Assembly (NCBI GenBank): GCA_029379385.1
Contig: CM055605.1
Location: forward strand, 3,693,001-3,757,000
DNA: 64,000 nt
From: Quillaja saponaria
Lineage: Eukaryota; Streptophyta; Magnoliopsida; Fabales; Quillajaceae
Reading direction: 5' to 3'
Shown: positions 49,356-60,554 of the stretch, one piece after another
How positions within the stretch are numbered: the stretch's first letter is position 1
Layout: every line of letters begins with the position of its first letter
Notes under the pieces: model-generated
Seen by the model: only the letters and a program-made list of their open reading frames with translations
Databases searched by the model: none
What the model was told of the DNA's origin: nothing
Position numbers and translations under genes: made by a program

Positions 49356-52300
49356 ATATTCATTCTTGATAATAATTTGGTGATTTTATTAGATATTTGT
49401 AATGTTGGTGGCCATGATTGTAGAGGAAAAGAGACAAGCAATTGGTTGTACTAGCTTTTACTTTGAGATAATTGTAATTAGAGATTATGCTACTCATTCC
49501 CTATGAAACATTCTACAGTTGCATATAAAAGAAGTTATGATACAAATGGGAACTATGTTTATAATATGAAAGATAGCTTTGTGCAATGATAGAGGCTTAC
49601 TTCTTTGTATCTGTAATGAGAGATAAAATTTTCCTAAATTTGTGAATAGCTAGCAAACTTGCAAATTTGGTTAAACCCTTTATTTAGACTGAGATTTAGA
49701 AGAAAAGCATGGATCTCATTCTCAATCAGATAGGTAGACCTCCAACTCAAGTATGTGTTACAGATGCCAAGGATTGATACCAGAGTAACTTTGGGAACTA
49801 CTGGTTTTCAACTGATGGCTGTGGGGATACCCAGATCTGCTTATCATAGGTTTTGATCATGCTTCCTGTTGATGCATGGGATATGTTATGCATCTTCAAG
49901 GATATATATCCAAATGAATCAGTTTAGGTAGGATTACCATTATTCAGTTACACGATGTGCCCTAATCTGTGGCCTATGCACCAGTTGCAAACCTTCATGA
50001 AACTCATTTTGTCTCTTTGGTTTTCTTATGGAAAATTGTACAGTATTAAATAAATTGGGATTCATCAATATTTAACCATACACATGCTTAGCAAAATGAA
50101 TTTAAAAAAGAAAAGAAAAAGAGTGGATGATAATAATGTATAGACATCCAGGGAATTTGTACTAGGAACATCTAACTATAACGGAAGGGATTAACATGTT
50201 ATGGTTCCAAAACAAGGTTGGGGATATGTCCATATTGGTAGTTATTTGAGATTTTTAAGACACAATTACAAGTGGCAGCCTATCAACCCATCAGTTCCTA
50301 GGTTTTAGGGAAGTCCTACAATGCACTTTCGACTAAACCTGGACATCAGTTCTCATCTCTCTCACTAACCATTTTGAGAAATATGGTTCCAAAAGAAAGT
50401 TGGGATATGTCCATATGGGTAGTTATTTGAGAGTTTTAAGACACAATTACAAGTGGCAGCCTATCAACCCATCAGTTCCTAAGTTTTAGGGAAGTTCTAC
50501 AATTAAACCTGGACATCAGTTTTCATCTCTGTCACTAACCATTTGAGAACTATAGTCTTTGTTGCTATCTTGATTTTGCAACTAATCAAAGTAGTGTGCC
50601 CTTTTGATAGTCGAAGGTAATACTACTCATAAAAAAGAGACTTGTTGATTGTAACTATATATCCAAGGAACGACTGAGGAAAAGAAAACACCATATTTCT
50701 TTTCATCATTCTTCATAGGTGTCAAAATTCAATGATCTTTTAGTTGCCATAGTATAGCATATAAATAATCGCAAATAGGTACTGGAATAAAACTCAGAAA
50801 AAAATCCAATATCTATGTTGTTGATAAATGACTATATCAGAAGGCTATAAAGCCTATAACAAAGAAGCTAATAGGTGATTGATACTCCAGCACTACCATC
50901 AAGAACAAACTTTTCTCCTTTCAGTGCAAAAATATATGGGTTGGCGTTTAAGTCAACTGGATGTACCTAGAAAAACCTGACCAGTATTAAGACGTCCCAA
51001 CTCAAATTAAATCAAGGTCCTCCAGTTTCCAGATCTTGATAAATTACACCAAAATATAGGTCTATACTCTGTTTCTTCTCTTTTGATCTTACCTACAAAT
51101 TTTAAGTTTATAAAATCTCCTCATCCTCTTTATCCAAATATCTGGGCCACCCTTTCTGTGTAATTGTTATCTTATTAAACACGAACTGCAAAGAACTATA
51201 AGGTAACAACCAAAATGGCAAATTTTTTGGGGGAATTGAATGTCACAAGCCCATGAACATAGTGTGTATTTCAAAAATTTGCCTACTTGAGCTGCTCAAT
51301 ACAAGAAAGGAAAACAATTCTCACAAGCATAACAACAACAACCTAAAGTGCTTCTTATGAATTAACATGAAAAACATAAAGAGATACCAATTGGAATTAA
51401 ATATGCACATTCTCTAAAAAAAATTCATGATTCATAGATGATAGTGGACTAATCATTATACATTTTCTTTTGTTACCCGAGAAAGAAACTGAAATAAATT
51501 GTTGAAGAGTCAGTATATGACCTTGTTTTTCACCTTGACATCATAAAACTGGAGCTTTCCTAGCTTTATCTTTATCTGCCAAGCTTCTCTCCATGCCTTT
51601 AGCAAGGACCCCACTTTGCATTGCATACTAAACCATCAGTTGGCCACCAGCCCAAAACTAATAACATACACAAAGGAAAAAGAAAGATGGGTTGGATTAC
51701 CTGTTCTTTTGACTGCAATATATGCAAGCAACCACGCAGCCATTTGTTTTTTGCAGCACTTGTTGTTTTGTTAGAATTTTTACTTAGAATGAGATGCAGG
51801 CGATGAGGTACTGTCTCAGTGCGTGTTTGTTAAGGATCAGTACAATAATAATCACTTGCAATAGTGTCGGAAGTCCTCCATGTGGGTAAACAGTGACAAG
51901 AAATAGTAACTTTTCTGTTTAACCTACAATTAGCATTGGAAGTGTGGTAGGTAAACAAATATTAGTTACATTTCTTTGAAGGAGAAAAGAAAAAGAGAGA
52001 ACTTTATTGCCCATTGCAAAATAATTCTCCATCATTTAATTTTTCCTCAACCTTGTCAAACACCCTGTGTTTTCATATGTTAGCAATAATTCAGTGCTCA
52101 AAAAAAAATTATTTTCTTTTTTTTTGTTGAGGGAATTGTTTTTGTTCAATGATGAAGAAAGAAAAGAAATTCTGGTTGTAAAAATTTCACAAACCCATTT
52201 CCTCCGTTACCATTGAGGGTTTTATGGCAGCTTGACAAGTGTCTCCAAAACCGGGGAAGTGGGTCAGTTTTTCAAGGAGACCAGACCGTCCCACTCTCTC

Positions 52301-52586
52301 ACATAAGCTACCTATTCAACCCACTCTCCTAAAATTAACGCACTCAAAACAACATTAAACCCAACTGTCTCCTGGTGTTTCTGTTGGTCTTTCATCTTTC
52401 TTCACCCTCTACTCCTCTTTTTAAACCAGCTACTAACAATACAACCTTCATAATTTTCACTCCCTAGCTCTCTCTTCCTCTTTCTTTATGTATTCTACCC
52501 TAAAAAGCAATCTTTTTAACTCTAAAGCTTGTTATTAACTTCAAATCTGAATGAACCCAGAAGTCCCTGTTTTTATTTTTTGAAGC
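49356..52586. other. intergenic region, 3.2 kb
   Basis: The left end is the NHL 3' UTR. A ~185-base tandem duplication lies at 50200-50548. A 39-codon frame at 51690-51806 has a hydrophobic core but no family match. From about 52200 the sequence is CT-rich and is the probable promoter and leader of the IST1-like gene. Confidence 0.4.
50200..50548 (+). repeat. tandem duplication of about 175-185 bases
   Basis: Two adjacent copies (about 50200-50383 and 50384-50548) share ATGGTTCCAAAA, GATATGTCCATAT, ACACAATTACAAGTGGCAGC, CTATCAACCCATCAGTTCCT and AAACCTGGACATCAGTT. The second copy lacks a ~15-base piece. Confidence 0.9.
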
Positions 52587-55500
52587 ATGTTTGACATCTT
52601 GTTCGGATGGAGAAAAGCTTCGAAATGGTAATTAATATACGAGCTTAAAATTCTGGGTATAAATTTTATGCCTTTGGTTGTGTTTATTCCTTTTTTTTTT
52701 GTTTCTATTTGGTTGCAGCAAGAAACTGATCAAAAGAGTTCAGTGCCGGCTCAAGCTACTGAAGAACAAGAGAAATACGATTGTCAGGCAATTACGAGAA
52801 GACATTGCTGAGCTAATAAAGAATGGCCATGAAGAGACTGCTTTTAATCGGGTATGTGCAAATGTGACAGCCATAAGAATGAGAAAATTCTCCAAGTGGC
52901 TAATCCAAGGCTTCCCCTGTTTTTTATCCTCTGTTTCTTGGGGAAAAAAAAAAGGTTTCCAGGATAAGTATAATACTTATTTAGTTTATAATGTAGTTGC
53001 AGAATTTCGTTTGGGTTTACACTTTCCAAATTGGAGAAACAAAGTTTATATGGACTCTATATTGCACTTATAGATTATTTCTCTTTTTCCTTAACAAAAG
53101 CTGCATCAACCACCATGAAGACTTTCTAATTGGTTCAAAAAATGATTATGAGGAGAAAAATGAGAGATAACATCTAACGATGTGAGTTACTGTATATATG
53201 AATGAATTTTGTGATTGTTATATTGCTGTCATTTAACTCCGTCTGTGCTGAACCCAGATGAGGGTTGTGGTAGGTTGAAAGCCAGCATAGAACTTTGTCA
53301 AAACTCATGAATATTGATTCTATTTTGTTAGAGGTTCATAGAATCAGAAATACTATGGAAAATAGAGTGTGGAGACGTGAGAAGAAAGGAAAAGAAACCG
53401 CAGAAAACAAGATAGAGTATAATAGATTCCTTTTATAATTTTATTTGATTAATTTGTGAAAACTATCAAATTCAAAACACATTTCCAAGCTACAAATGTT
53501 GTTTTGCAGTTGAAGTATAGTTTAGTTAAGTTAGTTAAGTTGATCAAGTCTCCCTTGTATTCTTAGCAAGCTGAGTACTTTGTCCTTCTTGTTCTTATGT
53601 TATCAGTTTACATATATTTGCTTATTATAAAAATGTAATAGAATTTCTGAATCTTTTTCTCTGTTATTACTAATAATTTTCCAAATTTCAGGTTGAACAG
53701 CTTATAAATGATGAATCCATAGCGACTGTGTATGAATTGTTGGACCATTTCTGTGAATTCATACTCATTCACCTTTCCTACATACGAAGGCACAAGTATG
53801 GCTTGCAGTCACTTTACCTTTCTACCTACCTAGATCCAGATATTTGTTTTTAGGACGGTGTCCATATTGTTTAAGCTGCTAATGCAGGGATTGTCCAAAT
53901 GATATCAATGAAGCAATTTCTAGTCTTATATTTGCCTCTGCAAGATGTGGGGATCTTCCTGAGCTTCATGCGATAAGGAAGCTCTTTGGAGAGCGTTATG
54001 GCCACAAGTTTGCAATGACTGCTGTCGAGCTGTTTCCTGGAAATCTTGTCAACCGTCAGGTCTCAACTAGAATAATTTGCACCATTATGTGACTGCCATT
54101 CCATTTTATTTGTTGTATTATTCTAATTTCATAAACTTTATATTACAGATAAATGAGAAACTCTCCATGAAGTCAGTACCTGATGATCTGAAATATAGAG
54201 TGGTTGATGAAATAGCTAGAGAGTACTACCTCCAACCAGAGCTTTTAGCACTTGAATACTATTCTGAATGGCATCAACTTCAGGTTATATTCTGTTTTCT
54301 GAATTCTGACTCTTAATATGCGATGTGACAAATTTTTGTTAAAAATGTCTTACCGTGTTGTTCACTCTTGTATAGGGGAAACAAAACAATGGGAATCAAT
54401 TAATGGTGACAGATTCTCAAACAGATGATATAATTGCAGGATCTGAAATGCATCCTTCAAATGTAGAAGAGATAGACACAAATGTAGAAGAGATAGACAG
54501 AGACGTCATATGGAAGGACCCATCTGGAATGATTTTCTTGACCACACCAAGTAACCCTTGCTCTAACCAAGATATTATGAGTAACACTTCTGCTAGTTTT
54601 TCTAGTGTGCAGAAATCTCCCCCATATAACTTGGTCTCTCCTTTGAATAAGAAGGTGGAGAAAGTAGAAAAGTTTGATAAGTTAAATTCCTCAATCAATT
54701 TTGCAGTTTCTGGTTTGGGAGACAATGAAGAAAGAATTGCTGCAGCATCTGCTGCTGAAAGTTTACCTCTATTTCCTGAAGAAATGGTGGTTTATCTTGA
54801 TGAGATTGAGGAGTGCCATTCTTCTGTATCAAAATACGGATGCCAGGACCAAAGACTATTCAAGTTCAGATCATCTGTTCTGCCAAGGAGAGGAAAACTT
54901 GAATTTGGTTGTGATCAAAGCACTATGGTCAATGTTGAACTATTGAGTGAAAAGTCAGGCACGGGGAGTTCAAGAAAGAGTTGGGAAACACCTGAGAAAA
55001 TGTCAAGAAGGAGATCAGTGTCACTGGAAAATCAAAGCGTAAAGGATGTTGGATGCATGTTATATTATTACAAGCCCTGTGTAAGTCCTTCTACTCACAA
55101 GCATGGATCTCATTACTCCAGAAAGCAGCAGAGGCCTTTAGGAGAAGATAGTCAAGCAAACGATGACCAAAAGAAATTGAAGCAGCATCAATCTTCAGAG
55201 TTGAAAATTGACTTTCAGTCATGTAAATGGAGGCATGGAGCAGAAAGTTCTTGTTACAACCTTAAAATGAATGGATGCAGCTCGGAACATCCATATTATC
55301 ATTGTGGCTTTGATGATAAAGACAATTGGGAAGATTTACCAGTGAAGCAAAAAAGCAGGATCAGAAATGGGGTGGGCTTCCCAGCATCACATGTCAAACA
55401 GGAAACTTTATTTGGTGAATGTTGTCAATGGCACTCCTCTGGAATAGAGAATCAGATGAAGAAATGGAATGGGTTACTCTCCCTAACAAACCAAGGGGAA

Positions 55501-55913
55501 GAAGCTACCACAATAGTGCTACTGTGTATAATGTTTTCACATACACAGATCGCCAGAGTGATAAGCAACACAAAGAAATCAAAGCAGAGATATTTGATTC
55601 GCTGGGCACCCTTCCATCTTCTAATTGTTTCCGACCAAATATTTCTAGTTCTCTAACAGGAAAAGAAACATTGCCACCTTACTCAAGAGCCGTGACATTG
55701 CCCCCAGAGCAGTCTACAGACAGTCTCAAGGAAAAGATTTTACGAACCAACTCATGCCCTTCTCAATATCCCAATCACGTTCATCCAAAATTGCCAGACT
55801 ATGATGATATAGCTGCTAAGTTCTTGGCTCTCAAGAAAGAACATCTGCAACATAAACACTGCAGTAGAAACCAACAACTCAAGGTAAAACAGGAGAGCAA
55901 GTGGTATGTATAG
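52587..55913 (+). CDS. IST1-like protein (ESCRT-III associated), frameshifted in the tail
   Basis: Six exons (52587-52627, 52719-52851, 53692-53795, 53888-54059, 54149-54283, 54376-55913) encode an IST1 domain followed by a long tail. Residues 1-195 form the domain: KKLIKRVQCRLKLLKNKRN, IVRQLREDIAELI, YELLDHFCEFI, ASARCGDLPELHAIRKLFGERYG and VPDDLKYRVVDEIAREY. IST1 proteins bind ESCRT-III and regulate Vps4 in multivesicular-body sorting. The tail is Ser/Lys-rich and disordered. Near the end HPKLPDYDDIAAKFLALKK resembles a MIT-interacting motif, the Vps4-binding element. This motif is in another frame than the rest of exon 6. The switch falls near 55441, where one G appears missing (TCTGGAATAGAG). 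With it the protein would be about 707 aa. Unrepaired, it ends at 55656 without the motif. Confidence 0.85.
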
Positions 55914-56389
55914 CACTACCACTGTAAGATTTCCTATTTTAGAAATTTTCCTTCTTTGTAATATCATTGAAATATTCTTTTTTGTATTTACGACCTTAAC
56001 TAATTAGAATTATTGATTTTATTCTTGCATCAGTGGTTGGTAGACAGCTCTTTGTCCATAGAATATGGAAAGAGTGCACATATTTCCTTTTCTGTTTCTT
56101 CATTCATTCGTAATGTTACATGACAATCAAACTATGCCTCGAGATTAACGTTCAACTAATGAGAATTATATCAAAAGAAAGCTTCAAGAAAATCCATAAT
56201 TTCCTAGTGTATCTATTTTCATTAGATAAGATATAATTTGGTTAAGATAAATTAATTATATGTTCATATATATATATATTAGTGCTTTGACATGACCAAC
56301 AAGATATGTATGACATATTATCCATTTTAATTATACTAGCAACAAAGCATCAGTGAACACTAATTGAGAGTTAATCTTGGATTACTCAC
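55914..56389. other. 3' flank of the IST1-like gene
   Basis: Probable 3' UTR, then AT-rich DNA with a short TA run near 56268. Nothing else is seen. Confidence 0.35.
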
Positions 56390-56508
56390 CGGGACTTCAA
56401 GCATTCTTCCTGGCTGACCATGATGTATTTCCTTCACTTTCCCAACCATCCCTCTGACTAGTCCCTTGCTTGCTGTTCCTGTTCCGGACCTTGGACGAGG
56501 ACAAAACT
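56390..56508 (-). other. orphan splice-bounded open exon, family unknown
   Basis: On the minus strand, 119 bases lie between a clean acceptor (TTTTCAACAG) and a consensus donor (CCG/GTGAGT). One frame is open throughout and basic, with FCPRPRSGTGTASKGLVRGM and KEIHHGQPGRMLEVP. The length (117 + 2) and phase are consistent with an internal exon. No partner exons were found on either side. It may be a relic of a lost or captured gene. Confidence 0.35.
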
Positions 56509-56544
56509 CTGTTGAAAACTGAAAATTTGAAATTCAGCATAGAA

Positions 56545-56763
56545 GTGTCTCAGGGTACTGTGGGCAGCATCAATTGAGTTTGTTCTCTGACCACATCCGC
56601 ATGTCATGGCTGCAGTGGTCAAGGCCATGATAGGGGGTAGAGAAAACTAGTACCTGCCTTAAGAGACAGTTACCTTAGATGCCAGAACAACTTGGCCACA
56701 GCAGCAATGAAATGTGGATGTAAACTTAAACTCAATTGATGCTGCCCACAATTACTGGGACAC
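56545..56763. repeat. long imperfect inverted repeat (hairpin)
   Basis: The left arm (56545-56623) and right arm (56691-56763) are inverted copies, outer ends GTGTCTCAG and CTGGGACAC. A perfect 23-base core pairs 56559-56581 with 56728-56750 (TGGGCAGCATCAATTGAG inside). Further pairing, with mismatches, continues to TGGTCAAG/CTTGGCCA. The loop is about 67 bases. Size and imperfect pairing fit a young MIRNA-type foldback, made by inverted duplication of a gene piece, or a small foldback MITE. The core matches none of the conserved plant miRNAs I can recall. Confidence 0.7.
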
Positions 56764-56839
56764 TATTTATTACAATGCTTTTGCGCCAGCTTCCTCCTTA
56801 TTCCCATGTCTAATTACAGCAATCTTCTCCCCTCATCAA

Positions 56840-57430
56840 TATTTCCTAATTCTCTTTCCACTTAAATAGCTGATTTTACTCATCCATTTCTCCTCTTTCT
56901 CTTGCTTTAGCCAATAGTTTTCTAGCTCTCTCAGGTTCATGGTTCTCAAATTCAAGCTTAAGGAGCAAGCCAAATGGAAGCATAAGCTTCTTGGAGGATT
57001 GCACAAACAGCGCGCACATCCCAGCAAGCCACTTCTCTTTGGCAGCCATAAGCCAAAGAACTTCAGCCTGAGGGATTCCCTGGCCTGAGGTGCTTTGAGA
57101 CATATGCTTTTCTTGGTTAACAAGACATTAAGAGCATGACGATAGGCTGTCTCGATTGAACCGGCCCTTTTCTTACATTCCTCTGCATCAGCAACCCATG
57201 TCTTCTCCCCTAATCAACAGCAGTCAAATCTGTCCCGGCTTGCGACCATGGCGTCACAGTCCCACTTGCTTTCCTACTCTTTGGATCCAATGCTGTAACA
57301 TGCTCTTTCTCCTGCCTTGCCTTCTCAAGAAGTGTATCAGGCACATGCACAAAACTCTCAAACTTCCTCCTTTTGTTCCTCAACAAACTTTCTTTTTAAA
57401 TCAGAAAACTGCCCGGTAACTTTTGAATTC
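56840..57430 (-). pseudogene. STA1/PRP6-like splicing factor pseudogene, internally deleted
   Basis: Pieces of the plant pre-mRNA processing factor 6 homologue (STABILIZED1, a U5 snRNP TPR protein) occur in order on the minus strand: a QFSDLKRK-like start, ESFVHVPDTLLEKARQEKEH, VTALDPKSR and TPWSQ (57430-57215); then a jump to WVADAEECKK and GSIETAYRHAL; then LTKKSI, PQAEVLWLMAAKEKWLAG, KLEFENHEPERARKLLAKAR (57170-56876). A real protein has several hundred residues between the first two blocks and another ~25 before KLEFENHEP. Frame changes and an early TAG separate the blocks. It is a decayed partial copy without introns. The parental gene is not in this window. Confidence 0.85.
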
Positions 57431-58667
57431 GACGCTTAGTACTTCTCTAGCTCTTGCTTCAATCTTGCTCTAAATCAGCAAATGATAGTGTTATCACTTA
57501 TCAGTCACCATTGTTTAGTATTTCTCTTCATGAAAAACATGTGTGTACTTACCTTGGAATTATATGTAAAACAAAATCCAAATTATAGTGTTATCAGTTA
57601 CCACTTACCATTGTATTTGGCATTTCTCTTCATGAAAAACATGTGTACTTTCTATGAGTTAATGATTAATGACATTACATCATTTTGTTGAACAATATTT
57701 TGTAAATAATTTTTTTTTAATTATATGTGTAAACAAAATATATATATAGAAAAATAGAAGAGAAAACGTTGGGTTTGCTAAAAAACTGAAGTCCTAAATT
57801 GCATGCTAATTCCTTTGATCCCAAATCTGAATCATCCTAAATTGAGGCGTAATATTTCAAAGTGCATGTCACATTGACATAGTGGACTTCACACATGACA
57901 TTGCACCTGCCCTTTCATCTAATTGATTATGTAGGCTTGGAAGAATTCTATTCATCAATGATCAACTCCAATATTCTAGAAAGTGGACTACTTGCCATTT
58001 TCTAAATGGAGACTATGAATTACCAGACATTTCCTAAATGTAATGCGACAACAAGTACAAACTCAGACATGAAATTTCCATTTAGCTTTGGACCTCCTTT
58101 TTACTACAAATAGTTGATCCCCTTCCTGAACAAACTATATTTTATGGAGACGGTTAGAACACGGACATATTTTTATAGTAAATTAATATTAATCTTATTT
58201 GACATTCATGCATTTTGAAACTCCATTATATATTCATATATATTGCCATATGTAGCCAAACTAATGCATCTTGGTGATTTTATTTTCCAATATTGTGGTC
58301 ATATGTAGTATTAATATTGCACTAGTCTTATTTTTTTTAGCACAACGCACATATTTTTTTTATTGATTATTGCAAAGACTTGGTATATTATACACACGGA
58401 AATATCTGTTAGCTCGAAGGCGCCACTTAAGCTTAATAAAGTAGAATGTCAAGGCACATGTAAATATTGCAAGTTGGGTTCTTGTTTGACAAAAAGAAAG
58501 ACCCTGCTTGCCGCTTGTTTATTGGGTCTTGTCCCTCCCTCCGCTGTCTTCCAGATCTAAAACCCAATCCTGGGTCTGGTCTCTGGTATTTTATCAGTCA
58601 AACCTCCAAAGCAAAACAACTCCTGGGTGGGTAATCAGAAGCAAGTAGAGGAAAAGAGAAAACTGAG
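57431..58667. other. intergenic region upstream of the polyol transporter gene
   Basis: It holds a ~100-base-period tandem repeat at 57482-57655. The rest is AT-rich. The last 150 bases are richer in C and T and form the probable leader of the transporter gene. No TATA box is convincing. Confidence 0.35.
57482..57655 (+). repeat. tandem repeat, period about 100 bases
   Basis: Two copies share TATAGTGTTATCA, ACCATTGT and a TTTCTCTTCATGAAAAACAT phrase followed by GTGTACTT. The intervening parts are more diverged. Confidence 0.75.
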
Positions 58668-60554
58668 ATGGTTTTGGTGGGTATCCAAGAAAATGGGAAT
58701 GGAGAAATGGGTTTGTCTGGTGTTTCATTGGGACATAAGAATAAGTACAAGAGGATGAACTCTGAGTTGGCAGAGGATTATGATGATGCTTCACACCACC
58801 ACCATCAAGAAGACAGGAGTAGCAGTACCAGAAAATATGTGATTGCCTGTGCCATCTTTGCTTCACTCAACAATGTCCTTCTCGGCTATGGTAAGCTTTG
58901 TTTCAACAATGTCCCATGTCTGTTGAAAATTTCTTCTTAATTTTTGCTAAAAATTGTGTGCTTTTGTAGTTGTTTGTCAATTAGTATGGTTTTGTTTTAT
59001 GTTGGTGGAACTTGTTAGATTACCCATTTAGCATTAGTGCTCTGTGCTTTAATTAGGTATCATTTGCTTGTAGGGAAATAGAAATATAGTTATCTTATGG
59101 CCCATCTGAACTTAGGCGGCTTGTATTTCCAATCATCTTTTGAATTTTACATTCTTGTTTGCTAAAACAAACATTGATTACTTTTTCCATTTGCAGATGT
59201 AGGTGTAATGAGTGGAGCAATTATATTTATTAAGGAAGATCTGAAGTTAAGTGAGGTAAAGGAAGAAGTTCTGGTTGGTATTCTGAGCATTATTTCTCTT
59301 GTAGGTAGTTTAGTAGGTGGAAGAACATCTGATATTATAGGTAGGAAATGGACAATGGCCTTAGCTGCAGTTGTCTTCCAAGGAGGTGCAGCTATTATGA
59401 CCCTTGCTCCTACATTTGGAATACTAATAGTTGGGAGACTTTTGGCTGGGGTTGGAATTGGATTGGGAGTTATGATTGCACCTGTCTATATTGCTGAAAT
59501 ATCACCAACTATTGCAAGAGGCTCGCTTACCTCCTTCCCGGAAATTTTTATAAATCTAGGGATTCTACTTGGTTATGTATCAAATTATGCATTTTCTGGG
59601 TTTTCAGTTCACATAAATTGGAGGATAATGCTTGCAGTGGGTATTCTTCCCTCAGTTTTCATTGGCTTTGCACTTTTCATCATTCCTGAGTCACCAAGGT
59701 GGTTAGTAATGCAAAACCGAGTTGACGAAGCAAGATCAGTGCTATTAAAAACAAACGAAAATGAGAAAGAGGTGGAGGAGAGACTTGCAGAAATACAACT
59801 AGCTGCTGGCCCTGGGTTTACTAATGGAGAGAAACCTGTATGGCGTGAATTGCTGAGTCCTTCTCCTCCCCTTAAGCGGATGCTGATAACCGGATTCGGA
59901 ATTCAGTGCTTTCAGCAGATCACAGGAATAGATGCCACTGTTTATTACAGCCCTGAAATCTTCAAAGCAGCTGGACTTGAGGATGACTCAAAAGTTCTGG
60001 CTGCTACTGTTGCTGTAGGTGTAACTAAGACTGCTTTTATAATGGTTGCTATTATTCTTATTGATAAATTAGGTAGAAAGCCCTTGCTATACTTGAGCAC
60101 AATTGGAATGACAGTGTGTTTGTTCAGTTTGGCCCTTACAATGTCTTTACTAGGACAAGGACAGATTGCGGTTCTATTGGCAGTTCTGTTTGTTTGTGGT
60201 AATGTGGCTTTCTTTTCTGTTGGTGTTGGTCCTGTTTGCTGGGTTTTGACATCTGAAATCTTCCCACTGAGAGTTCGTGCTCAAGCAGCAGCTCTTGGGG
60301 CTGTGGGTAATAGGGTCTGCAGTGGTCTTGTAGCCATGTCTTTCCTTTCGGTTTCCCGTGCAATTACAGTGGCCGGAACATTCTTTATTTTTTCAGCTGT
60401 TTCTGCTCTTTCCATTGTCTTTGTCTATAGACTAGTTCCTGAAACTAAAGGGAAATCATTAGAGCAGATAGAGCTGCTATTTCAGAATGAACATGGGTGG
60501 CTTGGAAGTGAAGTGGAGCTGGGAGATGCCGAAAATCTTGTGCAGAAGGAGTAA
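58668..60554 (+). CDS. PLT4: polyol/monosaccharide transporter, PLT4-like
   Basis: Two exons (58668-58890 and 59197-60554) join at a G/AT codon to give 526 codons plus stop, the same length as I recall for Arabidopsis At2g20780. The N-terminus (1-58) is hydrophilic, with a His cluster (HHHH). Twelve membrane helices of the sugar-porter MFS fold follow. Signatures: LLGYDVGVMSGA (helix 1), DIIGRKWTM after helix 2, GRLLAGVGIGLG, PESPRWLV, QQITGIDATVYYSP (helix 7), DKLGRKPLL and PETKGKSLEQIE at the end. Plant PLT proteins are plasma-membrane H+ symporters for linear polyols, inositol and monosaccharides. The substrate of PLT4 members is not settled. Start context (GAGATGG) and the family-like MVLVGIQENGNGEMG opening support this ATG. 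Confidence 0.95.

Noticed and set aside
54417..54725. Minus-strand open frame inside IST1 exon 6
   Set aside because: Shadow of the real coding strand.
55305..55450. Intron that would join the two IST1 frames
   Set aside because: GT...AG pairs that avoid losing clear coding sequence are under 40 bases, too short for plant introns.
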